Shown here piece after piece: positions 1-9,906 of a stretch of 64,000 nt of DNA (positions within the stretch are counted from its first letter, which is position 1; the number at the start of each line of letters is the position of its first letter). Source of the stretch: Costus lasius. Lineage: Eukaryota > Streptophyta > Magnoliopsida > Zingiberales > Costaceae. The notes under the pieces are model-generated. The model was not told the origin of the DNA and did no database searches. It saw nothing but the letters and a program-made list of their open reading frames with translations. The stretch covers positions 14,119,957-14,183,956 of the forward strand of contig CM050450.1 in assembly GCA_027563935.2 (NCBI GenBank). The letters are read 5' to 3'. Both the position numbers and the translations under genes were made by a program.

Positions 1-423
1 TTGACAGTGGTACCGAAGAAAGAGTTGAAGTCAAAAAATAAAAAAAAAGGTGTGTATCTAAGTGGGTACATGCCATCTTCAAAAAAAAAAAAAAATTGTG
101 TGTGGAAAAAGATCTTGGAGACTTAATTCCTGTAAACGAAAGCCATGATAGATTTAAATTGATACTGGGTGAAATCATGAGATTGAAAATTCTATTTATT
201 ATACGGTTGCAAAGTTTTATTTGATTGAGTCGTGAATCTAGAAAATTGAGTTCTAAAGATGATATGTTTACTTGAAATTTTGTAAATCAATTAATAGAAT
301 TTTTCATTGACAAGTTGTATTTTAGAAATTTATTGAGCATGAAAAGGTTATTCTTTCAATCAAATTTTGATTTCAAATTTTGATTTTTGCTTGAGGACAA
401 GCAAGGTTTGAGCCTTACGTGTT
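1..423 (+). other. 3' untranslated end of Athila-like element E
   Basis: Non-coding, AT-rich sequence ending in the motif TTGCTTGAGGACAAGCAA (387-404), 19 nt before the LTR E start. The same motif precedes the 3' LTRs of elements A, B, C and F. The first bases contain a GTGGTACCGAAG motif, which is also repeated in the 3' untranslated parts of elements B and D. This supports reading the stretch as the tail of a plus-strand LTR element whose body lies left of the window. Confidence 0.6.
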
Positions 424-2253
424 TGATGACACCGAAATATGTAGTATATTTTGCATCATTTTAGATACCTTTTCATGCTAAATCGAGGATCTTTTTACTT
501 ATTTTTATGCTAAATCTATCAAATGTTGCAAAGTCTACTTCTATTTTGGTTTTTCATGTTTTTCAGGTAAAAAGGCAAGATTTTAGGCATTTTCAAGCAA
601 AATCAAATACATGGAAGAGTTCTCATCAACAAGAAGAAGTCACCCAAGAAATTTCACGCAAATCGGAGCAAGCCGGCAAATTACGGTAGTGTCGTAATCT
701 ATTTTACGGTACCGTAATTCCACATGGTACCGTAAAATCCGAACACTGCCGTAATTTATAAAGATTTCCGAACAGAAAGATTTTCTGATTTTACGGTACC
801 GGCCATAAGCAATATTACGGTACCGTATTTTCCAGCCGTTTCAGAACAAAAAGTTGCCCTGAAATTACGGCACCCGCCGTAAAGAATTACACGGGCCGTA
901 TTTTCCCTACGAATCCAACCAGAGAGCTCAGCTGATATTATGGCACGGGCCGTAAACTATTTTACGGGCCGTATTTTCCGAGACAACATCAGTACAGAAG
1001 ACTCAAGAGATTTTACGGCACCAGCCGTAAACAATTACACTGCCGTAAAACCCGTTTTGAACGCGACGCCCGGTCAGTTTCCATGCCCGATTTTTGCGGA
1101 GATTCTTGCGGGCGATCCAGGGCTTAATATTCAAAGCCGTAAGAAGCAAAGAGGGAGCTTTGGACATGAGGATTACAGAGAGACCAAAAGCCCTAAATTT
1201 CGTGCACTGTCGAAGGAGAAATCTCGATCCACGCCGCCGCCGAGGGTTCCGCCGCCGCGCTCGATCCAGACGATCTCCGGCCGTGATCTTTCTACCGAAG
1301 CTGCGCCTGGTGAAGGAGAGGACGTGCCAAAAGTTTCAGATCAAAAGGAGACGAATTGGAGGAGAAATCAGAGAAAGAAGAATCGCCACCGATTTCTTCG
1401 CAAATTACGGCTGTGAAATACTTCACAGCCGTGTCGCATTTTCTGAGAACTCTTTCTTTTGTTGAATCTCAATTTTCTGAAATTATGGAATTCTGTAATC
1501 TCTTCACCATGCTAGCTTAAACTATTTTTGGGACATGGGGAAGTAGTTCACTTGACTTTCAATGATTAGATAACTTCTTTTTTTTTCAATATTTTGTTGA
1601 GTTTGATCTTAACATGATGATTTTGCTCATGCGTTAACTGTGCTTAGAATCTCTTTAAGTTCATGTTATTAATTATGTTCTTAGAATTTTCGCTTGAGAC
1701 CGAAAGGTGATTGCTTGAGAATTTGGAACCCTAGAACTGCATGTTAGGATCCCTTCCTTAGGTTAGATCCATCTTGATCTTTTCTAGTAAGATAATTGCC
1801 ATAATTATAACATGAATCTTTTGATCCAGTCTATTTGTCAAACGTGAAGATCTTGTACGAAAGCAAAGATCGGAACGTTAGAGACCCTTGAGCAAAACTA
1901 GTTGCGAGACTCGGATGCACGAAAGTGATCCTTGAGACTCCACTAGAGATTCCGAGAACTCGGATGCACGAAAGTGATCCTTGAGTTCATCGTTTGATAA
2001 GATTTTCATCATGATAAAATTGAATCAATGAAATCCTTATACATATCTAGTCATAAAAGTTTAAGTGAACGAAACCCTAGTCCCAGCTTTTCTCTCTGAT
2101 AATCCCGCTCTTAGTTCCGATTGCTATTTTCACAATCTTGATTTGCCTAGATAGTAAGAAATCGACTATTTAGTATTCGACAACGTAGGTCCTTGTGGAT
2201 TCGATACTTTTTTTTATTACTTCGTATACTCGTACACTTGCGGTTTAACATCA
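424..2253 (+). repeat. LTR of Athila-like element E
   Basis: Begins TGATGACACC after the pre-PPT hairpin and ends ACATCA, followed by a primer-binding-like sequence, so both borders are supported by context. About 1.83 kb. The U3-like part (about 684-1055) is packed with short palindromes of the type TTACGGTACCGTAA and ACGGGCCGT; another lies near 1405-1435. The U5 end has the phrase ACTTGCGGT shared with the other LTRs here. The open reading frames at 940-1465 lie in the palindrome-rich LTR and match no protein I recognise, so they are not called as genes. Confidence 0.75.
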
Positions 2254-2258
2254 AGGTT

Positions 2259-2276
2259 TGGTGTCGTTACCAAGGA
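2259..2276 (+). other. Degenerate tRNA-Asp primer-binding site of element E
   Basis: TGGTGTCGTTACCAAGGA lies 5 nt after the LTR. It differs from the intact site of element A (TGGCGCCGTTGCCGGGGA) only by C-to-T and G-to-A changes, as expected for deaminated methylcytosines in an old copy. Confidence 0.65.
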
Positions 2277-2319
2277 TTAGTCTAAGGTACACGCGTGCCA
2301 AACTTGTAGTGATTCCCTC

Positions 2320-2599
2320 CCGGGCTAACAACATGCAGCAGGAGTACGCCGCTCGATGGGAATCAAATGAAGCTGGTATGCAACGCCAGCACAAAATGTT
2401 GAGCTCTATTTGGGGGAAGCTATCCGCGATAGATGAACGCCTCACTTTCGCATCCGAGGAGCACAGAGCTCAGATGGACATCTCCTCCGACAGCGTTTTT
2501 CCTTCAGATGAGGAGGTTGAGCCGGATTATAGTGCGCGTGGGAAGAAGAAGAGCTCGAGCTCGAGAGCTTCTGGCTCCCGCTCGCGCAAAAAGAAGTAG
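2320..2599 (+). pseudogene. 3' end of an Athila-type ORF3 (truncated)
   Basis: The open frame holds about 90 residues resembling the C-terminal part of the third ORF of elements A and D. It has a helical stretch with many Gln, Glu and Arg, then an acidic Ser/Asp/Glu patch, then a Ser/Arg/Lys-rich basic tail ending RKKK. Everything that should precede it (gag, pol and most of ORF3) is missing: the frame begins about 45 nt after the primer-binding site of LTR E. A large deletion probably fused the start of E to the 3' part of F, because the LTR downstream (F) is of a different family. The start codon cannot be judged. The function of this ORF is unknown; no signal peptide or membrane segment is visible. 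Confidence 0.6.
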
Positions 2600-2647
2600 C
2601 TGCCCCCGGATATCTGTTTCAGCATCCACTCCTCTCACATCATGGTA

Positions 2648-2667
2648 TTGCATAGAGGACTATGCAA
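2648..2667 (+). promoter_or_regulatory. Stem-loop after ORF3 stop (element F)
   Basis: TTGCATAGAGGACTATGCAA forms a perfect 8-bp stem with loop AGGA, 48 nt after the stop codon. Equivalent hairpins lie 54-55 nt after the ORF3 stop in elements A (14743-14758) and D (8561-8580). Confidence 0.6.
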
Positions 2668-3837
2668 AATTTTACAGTGGGTGAGATTTCTATATTCCGA
2701 TTTCTATTTTCTTGCTTCATGTGGCTATTTGACTGTGTTCTCTTGACCTTGGTATGTTTGGATGGATGTTTTTATTCTGTGACGGTTGGATATTATGTGG
2801 CATTGTATCTTATATGTCATTCTATTCGTGGGCCTGGTCCACATCTTCAGGCCCCATTCTTTGATAGTTATGTATGACACATTGCATTTTACTTTCATGC
2901 TTATATTAATGCTTTGCTATGATGATTGAAAATTTTGAAATGTTTTGATGCTTATTATTCATGATTCGTGTGTCTATTATGAGACTTGTCTTATGAAAGC
3001 TATTTCAAAAATTTGAGTTGAGTGCATGATTGGTTAGGAATGATCAAAGAAATAAGTCTGGAGTATACCTCCTTGTTAGAAATACTATTTGATCATATCC
3101 ATATGTTCTATGATTTAGAGATTTTGTGATTGGATTGATATTGAGTTATTCATTAGTGGGTCAAACATTGATATGATTGTTAAATCAACTCAAGCTTGCA
3201 TCTTACATGAGATTGATATTGAGTTATATATTCACTTAGTTACTCTTTGAATTCCTTTCTTTTGTTGGGGAAACTTTGCATTTGTCAAAAAGGATATGTG
3301 ATCAACTGCGGAACATGTTTATAAAAAATTTACTCACCCTTAGATTCCTCTACTTGGCACTGCGCAAAATTGGCAGTGGTAGCGAAGGACATGAGTTGAA
3401 ATCTAAAGGATGTGAAGTTGAAAACAATAAAATGACTCCTCTACTTGGTATTGCGAAAAATTGGCAATGGTACCTAAGGTTATGAGTTGAAGTCCAGTGC
3501 AATAATCAGTATATCGTATCCTGAATAAAACATTTGAGTTAACCCCAACGATTTGACTGGGAAGGATTGGAATTGCATGAGTGTTTTATGTAAGCTTAAT
3601 TGAATCCTATGTTCGCTGTTTACTAAGTTTTTTGGCATCTAGTTATTGTGGGATCAAGCTGTTGAATACTTGAGACAACCATTTACTTAATTTCTCCTGA
3701 TTAGATCTTGGATTGGTATTAAATGTTTTTCTAACTTAGATGTATATCTTGACATGAAAGATTGTTCTTTTACCAATCATGTATCTCATCTTATTTTATT
3801 GCTTAAGGACCAGCAAAGATTTAAGTCTGGAGTATTT
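2668..3837 (+). other. 3' untranslated region and pre-LTR hairpin of element F
   Basis: No gene seen. Around 3355-3510 are imperfect repeats containing the phrases 'ttggcagtggta' and 'atgagttgaa', related to the GGTACC motifs in the 3' regions of B and D. TTGCTTAAGGACCAGCAA (3799-3816), a decayed form of the pre-LTR hairpin, stands 21 nt before the LTR F start. Confidence 0.6.
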
Positions 3838-5333
3838 TGATGCATTGCATTTTGGTAGTGATTTTCATAGTTATTTCATGTCAAATCTAGGCTTATTTCG
3901 GCATTTTTATACTCATTACGGGCTTATTTCCTTCATATCTTCGGAATCTTCGCTTTTTGGCACTTTTATGGAATTTCAGGTAAAAACACCCTTTTTTCGA
4001 CATATTTTGAAGATTCTGAGGCCACAGGACGATTTCCTATGCGAAAACGAAGTAGCCCGTCAAATTTGGAGTCATTTGGAGTTTTGCCTGACAATCACGG
4101 CCAGGTGAACCCCACGGGGTTCACCATGCCAGTCGCGAGCCTGCGAAACTCACAGAGAGCATCACGGCCGGGTGAACCCCAGCAAAATTCCATTTGGCCA
4201 AAATCTGTCCAGAAGACATCACGGCCAGGTGAACCCGGTGGGGTTCACCGCGCTTCTTTCAGCCGAACTCTCAGAAGACATCACAGCCAGGTGAACCCGG
4301 CGGGGTTCACCGCGATTCTAAACCAGGCTCGCGAGCGACCCGACCCACACTCGGTTTTCCCTCGATTTCTCACCTGTTCGGAGGCCAAATTAGGCAAGTA
4401 AGGTGTCTATGGAAAGCTCTTTCAGAGGTGAATGCAGAGGACATAAAAGCCTCAATTTTTATGACCTGATCATCGAGCATTCATGCGAAGAAGCGGCGTG
4501 GGCGAAAGAACTTGGCGACAGAGGCGATTTTTGGAGATTTTCGGAGATTGAGATACACGATCATCACGATTTCTTCAGGATTCCTTCGGTTCATCGTCTC
4601 CTTCCCCTTAGATTCATTTTCTTATACTTTTCATTACATTAAAAGAGAGATTTTGAGCGTTTCAATGACGATTGTAGCGTAAACCCTATTTCGGGGCTTG
4701 GTGGAAACCCTTTGATAATTTTAATTGCAAACTTTGTATCTATTTATGTTATTTGGTATGAGTTGTGAGCATATTTTACTTTGACGTATTTATTTCATGG
4801 TTTTACCTTAGGCGAGTAATTTCGCGTGTTAGCCGTTACGATTCATATCGAGAGAAGGATCGTAAGGGTTGAACCTGTGAGTAAAACTTGCGAGACCTCG
4901 ACACGAGAGTGCTTGGTCCTCGCTCGAGGATTTCATAGTCTGCCATAGAACTCATTGGGTTTGCCTTAGAACGATCCACCCCGAGAGTAGGAGGTCGGTC
5001 TAAGACGAACACCGAGGTGTATCACTCGAGAGAGGGCACCTTGTACCCTAGGGTTAGACTCCTTGTGCAAAACCAATAAACCAAATAACTAATATCTTTC
5101 TTGTGCGATTAAGATTATCATTGTGGTGGAAGCCGTAGCCCTGAATTCTCTCTTATATCTTTTCTTTACCGACGTAGTTGTAATTGCTTGTTTACGATTT
5201 TCTGTTCTCAAAACCACGTTTCGATTCGCCTAGCTATTAGGACTTGGACTTTCTAGTACTCAACCTTGCTCCCTGTGGGATTCGACATCTTTTATATTAC
5301 TTCGACATAACCGTGCACTTGCGGTACGTGTCA
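3838..5333 (+). repeat. 3' LTR of Athila-like element F
   Basis: Starts TGATGCATTG after the hairpin and polypurine region and ends GTGTCA, directly against FAR1-type coding sequence. About 1.5 kb. Four spaced copies of CACGGCCAGGTGAACCC occur at 4095-4320, three of them followed by GGGGTTCACC, giving strong hairpins. The U5 end shares the ATAACCGTGCACTTGCGGT type of sequence with other LTRs in the window. The 5-bp sequence after it (ATCGA, 5334-5338) would be the right target duplication; the left copy is not in the window or is lost. Confidence 0.75.
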
Positions 5334-6088
5334 ATCGAGGCTGCTTGTTTACACATGTTCCCAACTACATTGGCTGGTGTACTATATCGAGACTTGAAAT
5401 CAGCCTTTATTTCCTTTCATACTATTCTAAAAATTCAAATAAACTCAATTTCTTTCTAAAAAACCTTTTAAAATGGTGGTTCATACTTTCACTGCGTTGG
5501 GTTGTGGTCATATCAGCCGAAAAAGTCTCGATTCGAAAGCATGCAGCCCACTTTGACTGTAGTTTCCACATATTTACCATCCATGGATGTTCAACCAGAT
5601 TATACTTCAGTAATAGATCCTGCCATAGCTTCTCAAATGTATCAACTGTACACCGCTCGTATATGCAATATTTAAAATCTTTGGCAAATGTATTGTTATT
5701 ATAAATCACGTGAGAAAGATGTAATGCTGCATTTTGAAATATATGCCATAAACATAGACGATGTGCTGTATTTGGCAGCACCGTTTGTATTGCTCTGGCT
5801 ATCGCAGCTGATTGATCCGTGAAAATAGTAACTGGATGCTTACCATGCATGGCTTCCAAAAAAGTCTCAAATAACCAAATAAATGATTCAGCAGACTCAT
5901 CATATAGTAATGCAGCTCCTAATATAATAGTTTGTTTGTGGTGATTCACGCCCACGATTGGTGCAAACGGCATATTGTATTCATTTGTTTGGAAGGTTGT
6001 ATCGAAGCATACTACATCTCCAAAATATGCATAGTCTATTATAGATTGGCCATCAACCCAAAAAAAGTTTTTCATCTCCCCTGATTCC
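5334..6088 (-). pseudogene. FAR1/FHY3-like MULE transposase, catalytic part (pseudogene 1, 3' fragment)
   Basis: The long minus-strand frame (6075-5422) is the Mutator-type DDE transposase core. It contains the first Asp in FDTTFQTNEY, the second Asp in FTDQSAAIARAI, a CLWH...H motif in the inserted helical region, and the catalytic Glu in TTQRSESMN. The frame runs into a stop at 5422, but FAR1-like sequence (KEIKADFKS, then GNMCKQAAS) continues to 5334 before LTR F interrupts it. The upstream end stops at 6088 where element D begins; the N-terminal half is at 37472-38243. FAR1-family proteins derive from Mutator-like transposases and some act as light-signalling transcription factors. Neighbouring minisatellites favour a decayed transposon here rather than a host gene. 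Confidence 0.85.
6084..6088. other. Target-site duplication (left) of element D
   Basis: ATTCC here and at 37472-37476 flank the TG...CA ends of the 31.4-kb insertion. Removing the insertion and one copy restores continuous FAR1-type coding sequence. Confidence 0.85.
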
Positions 6089-7618
6089 TGATAGCGCCCA
6101 CAAATATAGTAGGCGTTTCCCGCAAGTGCACGGGTCTATCGAAGTAATAAAATATCGATCCCACAGGGACTAATGGGCAAATACCGACATATCTCGAAAT
6201 GGTTAGCTAGATGATGTCGAAATTGGTGAAGTTTATGATAATAAAATAATTAAAAGTGCAAGAATGTAAACAGAGGAAATCACTTGAGAAGATTCTAATG
6301 AGGAGATGTATCAGGATATGGGTTCACCACTTTGACTCCTTACAGTTGAATAGTTAAACTTTATTGCCGATGTCCTGTCTAGTTCAAGGGACTCAGCTTC
6401 CTTGTCACATAGGTAGCTCCCCTCTAATAATCTTGTCTGCTTTCACGGACGAGATTACCGGTCCAATCTGTAGAGTTCTGACGTGCGGTTAGACTAGAGT
6501 CTCCCTACAACATCTAGGCACCGTATAATCTTCGCAAGCGAGTACAGATCTACAAGCGAGAAGAAACTCCTAGAGATGCTGATTGACGAAACTTACTTGC
6601 GATGATTAAAGGCTCAAACACTCTCTTTTGGAAAGTGTAGGCATAGCACACTAACAGAATGGAAAAACTCTCAACCTAATGGGTTTGACGCGCGGTCGGA
6701 CTAGAGTCTCTCCAACGTGTCTAAGCTCCCTACAATCATGCGAGCGAGTACGGATTTGCAAGCAAGTTTCTATTCCAGAGATCTGATTTACAAACCTCAC
6801 CTTGGTATTTCCCTAAGTGAGTACAGTCCAGCAGGCAAGTTTTCTCCTCTAGATCCGATTAACAAACCTCACCCTTGCGACTCAAGGCTCAAGTTTACCT
6901 TTCCGGAAGATGCCTTCCCTTAATCCTATGGGTAAGTACAGCTATGCAAACGAGTAAACTCCTAGAAAAGCTGATTTACAAACCTCATCTGAGGGATTAG
7001 AGGTGCGAGCATATCCTTCCGGGTAACGCAGGCAAAGCACGCACACAAGGCCAAACAAGGACTTTGGCTAATAAACTTAACTATCACAACTAGTAAATCA
7101 TCAAGGGCTACCCCACATCCTGATTTAGTGTTTAGCCTACCATGTTCACGCTAACAACATAAACAATGTATTCAGCCATAAACATCATGCGTGATAACAA
7201 GTTTTGCGCAAGAGTTGCAAAGGAAAAATAGATCATGCAATATTCTATTAAGATCATACAATAGATGCATCAACTCATATATGAATGCTAGGTATTACAT
7301 GTATGTTTCTAAGAGGCTTACGCAACAGAAGGTTTTCAAAGGGGTGCAGGTGCGTAGCTTCTTTCTCCTCTCTGCAAGAACAGCCTTCGCCTCTTGTTTC
7401 TTCACTCATGCGAACCTCTCCTCCTTCTTCTAAAACTGAACTCCCTTCTCTCTTTTATCTCCTCTCATTAGTGGGCTGCTATCCCTTCCCCATGCTCTAC
7501 AAAAGCTGCCTCAGCCGCTGCAATTGTCCAACAAAAGAAGTCTTCGCTGCCAGCTTCCATTTCCTGCAAAGCTTCAGCCGCCCATCCCTCACGGAATCAT
7601 GATTTCGTGGCCAAAACC
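6089..7618 (-). repeat. 3' LTR of element D (5'-truncated)
   Basis: 6089-7270 matches 29110-30285 almost base for base. 7271-7618 has the character of LTR R/U3 sequence (pyrimidine-rich on this strand, then a CACGGAATCATGATTTCGTGG palindromic patch at about 7589-7610). No match to the outer LTR end (37171-37471) is found, and the pre-LTR hairpin seen in five other elements is absent, so the U3 start of this copy has been lost. The 7618 border is approximate. Confidence 0.6.
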
Positions 7619-7885
7619 CCCCTAAAAGCTGCAGTGCCAAGCCGTAGCTTCAGTACCACTGTCTTCTTTTCTTTCTGGTTTGCAGTGCACAACTTCGGTA
7701 CCACTGCCCCTTTCTTTTCGATCATTTTCTCTTCTTTCAGTGCCAGTGCCAAGCTGTAACTTCGGTACCACTGCTTTCTCTTCTTCCCCCTTTTTTTTCT
7801 TTTGTTGGGCAGTGCCAAGTTGTAACTTCGGTACCACTGCTCTTTTTCTTCTTCCCTTTTTTTTCTTTTGTTACACGGTGCCAAG
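7619..7885 (-). repeat. Tandem repeats with GGTACC motif in 3' untranslated region of D
   Basis: Four to five imperfect units of about 65-75 bp. Each contains AGTGCCAAG, then AACTTCGGTACCACTGC, followed by a pyrimidine tract. The open frames here are by-products of the repeats. Related GGTACCGAAG/TTGGCAC motifs occur in the 3' regions of elements B (49550-49790) and E (1-30). Confidence 0.75.
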
Positions 7886-8634
7886 TTAGAGGAGCTCGAA
7901 CCAAAACTAATACTGAGAGTTACCAAGGGTGATGAGTGTGTTTCAAGTGGTTTGGTCTATAATCTTCCAAATAAATAGTACTCATGTCGACATATAGATA
8001 TTTCCTAGACTCAAAGCTTATCAAAGTTCGATCTCCAAGTTTCCAGTGTATAAGGAATCGAGCGGCTAGTCGCTCAATCATGAATGTGATCTAAATATAG
8101 TGTGGGGGTCTAAATCAATCATAAATCAGGTCAATGAACAAGGATCAATCTTTAAATGAGGAAAATATCAGTCAATGAAAATAAGAAATCTCGGCTAGGA
8201 CCTACGACTTAGGCTTTTACGTGTTTGGGAAGCAATCATCACAAGGTTCAAAGTTTATCTACAAAGTTATGTTGAAAGTGTAGCAGAGAGATGCGAATCA
8301 TGATAAGTACGCTACAATAAAGATGTCCTTGCGAAGTTAAAGCATCATAAAGCAACTTGCAATAAAAATAGCATGAAGGGTTTCTAAAGTTTTGGCAGAT
8401 GTGCTACAGCAGCACATTAATAACATCACAACAAACATTATCAGTGCACCATCACATGCAAACAGTATAAAGTTAAACCATCAGTACAACATCCATCATG
8501 AAAGAGTAAAAGTCATGACGACCTATCAAAATGTGTAAGTACCCTCACCCAAAGCAAAAGATGCATCATCCCAGATGCATATAGTATAGGTATGTATCAA
8601 AAAGGGGTGAGGGAAGACTTACTAGAGTGCAGCC
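7886..8634 (-). other. 3' untranslated region of element D
   Basis: AT-rich, no gene seen. It contains a stem-loop (8561-8580) close to the ORF3 stop, annotated separately. Confidence 0.5.
8561..8580 (-). promoter_or_regulatory. Stem-loop after ORF3 stop (element D)
   Basis: ATGCATC-TGGGAT-GATGCAT read on the minus strand gives a 7-bp stem, 54 nt after the ORF3 stop. Stem sequence differs from that of elements A and F but position and pairing are the same. Confidence 0.6.
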
Positions 8635-9906
8635 CTACTCACTGCACTCAGCCGGGTCGTCATCGCCGTCGTCGACCTGCTCGCATGAGTCAGAATCAGA
8701 AACATGGATGGTATCGTCAGCGTCCTCGTCTTCATCCCGCGGTGGTGGTGGTGCCATGTTACTATGAAGAAAGATCTCGACGCATTTTACCGTGTCCATC
8801 AGGGCTACTAGCTGCTTCCCTTGTTGAATCTGGTCCTGGCGAAGCAGGTGAAGCATGTCCTCTGTGGAAGGTCTGGCAGCAGTCCTAGGCTGGCCGCCAA
8901 TAGAAAAGCTCGGATCGACATCGAGAGGTGCCGTCTGATCCTCCGGTGCTGCCAGCTCTGAATGCAAGCGCTAGTTGGCGCTGTCCCTAATGTCAGTCCG
9001 GGCAGAATTTGGAAGCGCCATAGTGTCGGTGGTGTCGGCAAAAGTCAGGTGGTAGATATCTCCTCGCCTCACAATCATCTTCATCGAGAGAAGATGCTCC
9101 AAGTCTAGACGTCGGCTCCCCACTGCCTCAGGCTGGCCGTACGGGTTATGTCCAAGAGAAAGTGCTATCATGGTGATCATGCCCCCGATGCAGATAACTC
9201 CTTTCTGCGCATGAGCCACACGCATGAATTGCCGGGCAAGATGGTAACCGGCGTTGATCTGAAAATGGTGCAAGAGGCCCCATAGGCAAAGAAATTCCGG
9301 CTAGCGGACGATTCCATCTCCTTGCCTCACGAAAATCGAATGCGCGAGTAGCCTGTGTGCATAGCGGATGCAGGGATTGGAGAGCATGGATGCTCTGGCA
9401 TTTCAGGGCGAGTAGGCCAACATGGAGGAGATGCACCTCCAGAAAATATCTTCGTTGAAGTTCGGTGGCCCAACTCTGGAAGCGTACGCCGGGACGCCTT
9501 TTATGTCGTTCAGGTCAGCAATGGTGAGGCGATACTCTGTATTCGCCAATCGGAATGTGAGAAGGCCTGGGTCTGTATCCAGCACCGAGACCTTGAGTTC
9601 CATTGAGCTCAGAAATTCGAGGGTGAACGGGATGTATGTGGGATGAGCATACTGCAGAAATCGCCCCCACCCAAATTGACGGAAAACCCAAAGCAGATCA
9701 TCGAAGATGCCGAGTGCAGCTAGCGCTGGTGGGTCAATGTAATGAGTATTGATAATTCTTCGGTTAGATAGAACTTGATACCTCACCGCCTGATGACTGT
9801 CTCGCATTTGTATTTCCGGCAGTACGGATTGCTGTGGTGGCGCAGCGGGTCGAGGGCTCGTTGCTCCAGCTGGGCGCTTGCCAGTGTTCTTCTTCCTTGG
9901 CGGCAT
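8635..9906 (-). pseudogene. ORF3 (Athila ORF1/'env-like' type) of element D, frameshifted
   Basis: Reads in pieces: 9906-9403 (start MPPRKKNTGKRP), a middle part seen in frames at 9436-9146 and 9273-8971, and an end at 8967-8635. It aligns by eye with ORF3 of element A: RRIINTHYIDPPAL versus RQIVNTRYLDTQTM, TYIPFTLEFLSS versus TYIPLTLEFFSS, KGVICIGGMIT versus KGMVVMGGLVT. The N-terminus is Lys/Arg-rich and could be a nuclear-localisation or nucleic-acid-binding segment; the C-terminus is very acidic (DEDEDADD). I believe this is the family called Athila ORF1 or 'plant transposon protein domain'. It occupies the envelope position of Athila elements but shows no signal peptide or transmembrane segment. 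Function unknown. At least two frameshifts make it inactive. Confidence 0.75.

Noticed and set aside
940..1465. Overlapping frames of 158 and 123 codons
   Set aside because: They lie inside the palindrome-rich part of LTR E and have no recognisable product.
7597..7926. Lys/Glu-rich frames on the minus strand and a Ser/Phe-rich frame on the plus strand
   Set aside because: By-products of the GGTACC tandem repeats and pyrimidine tracts.
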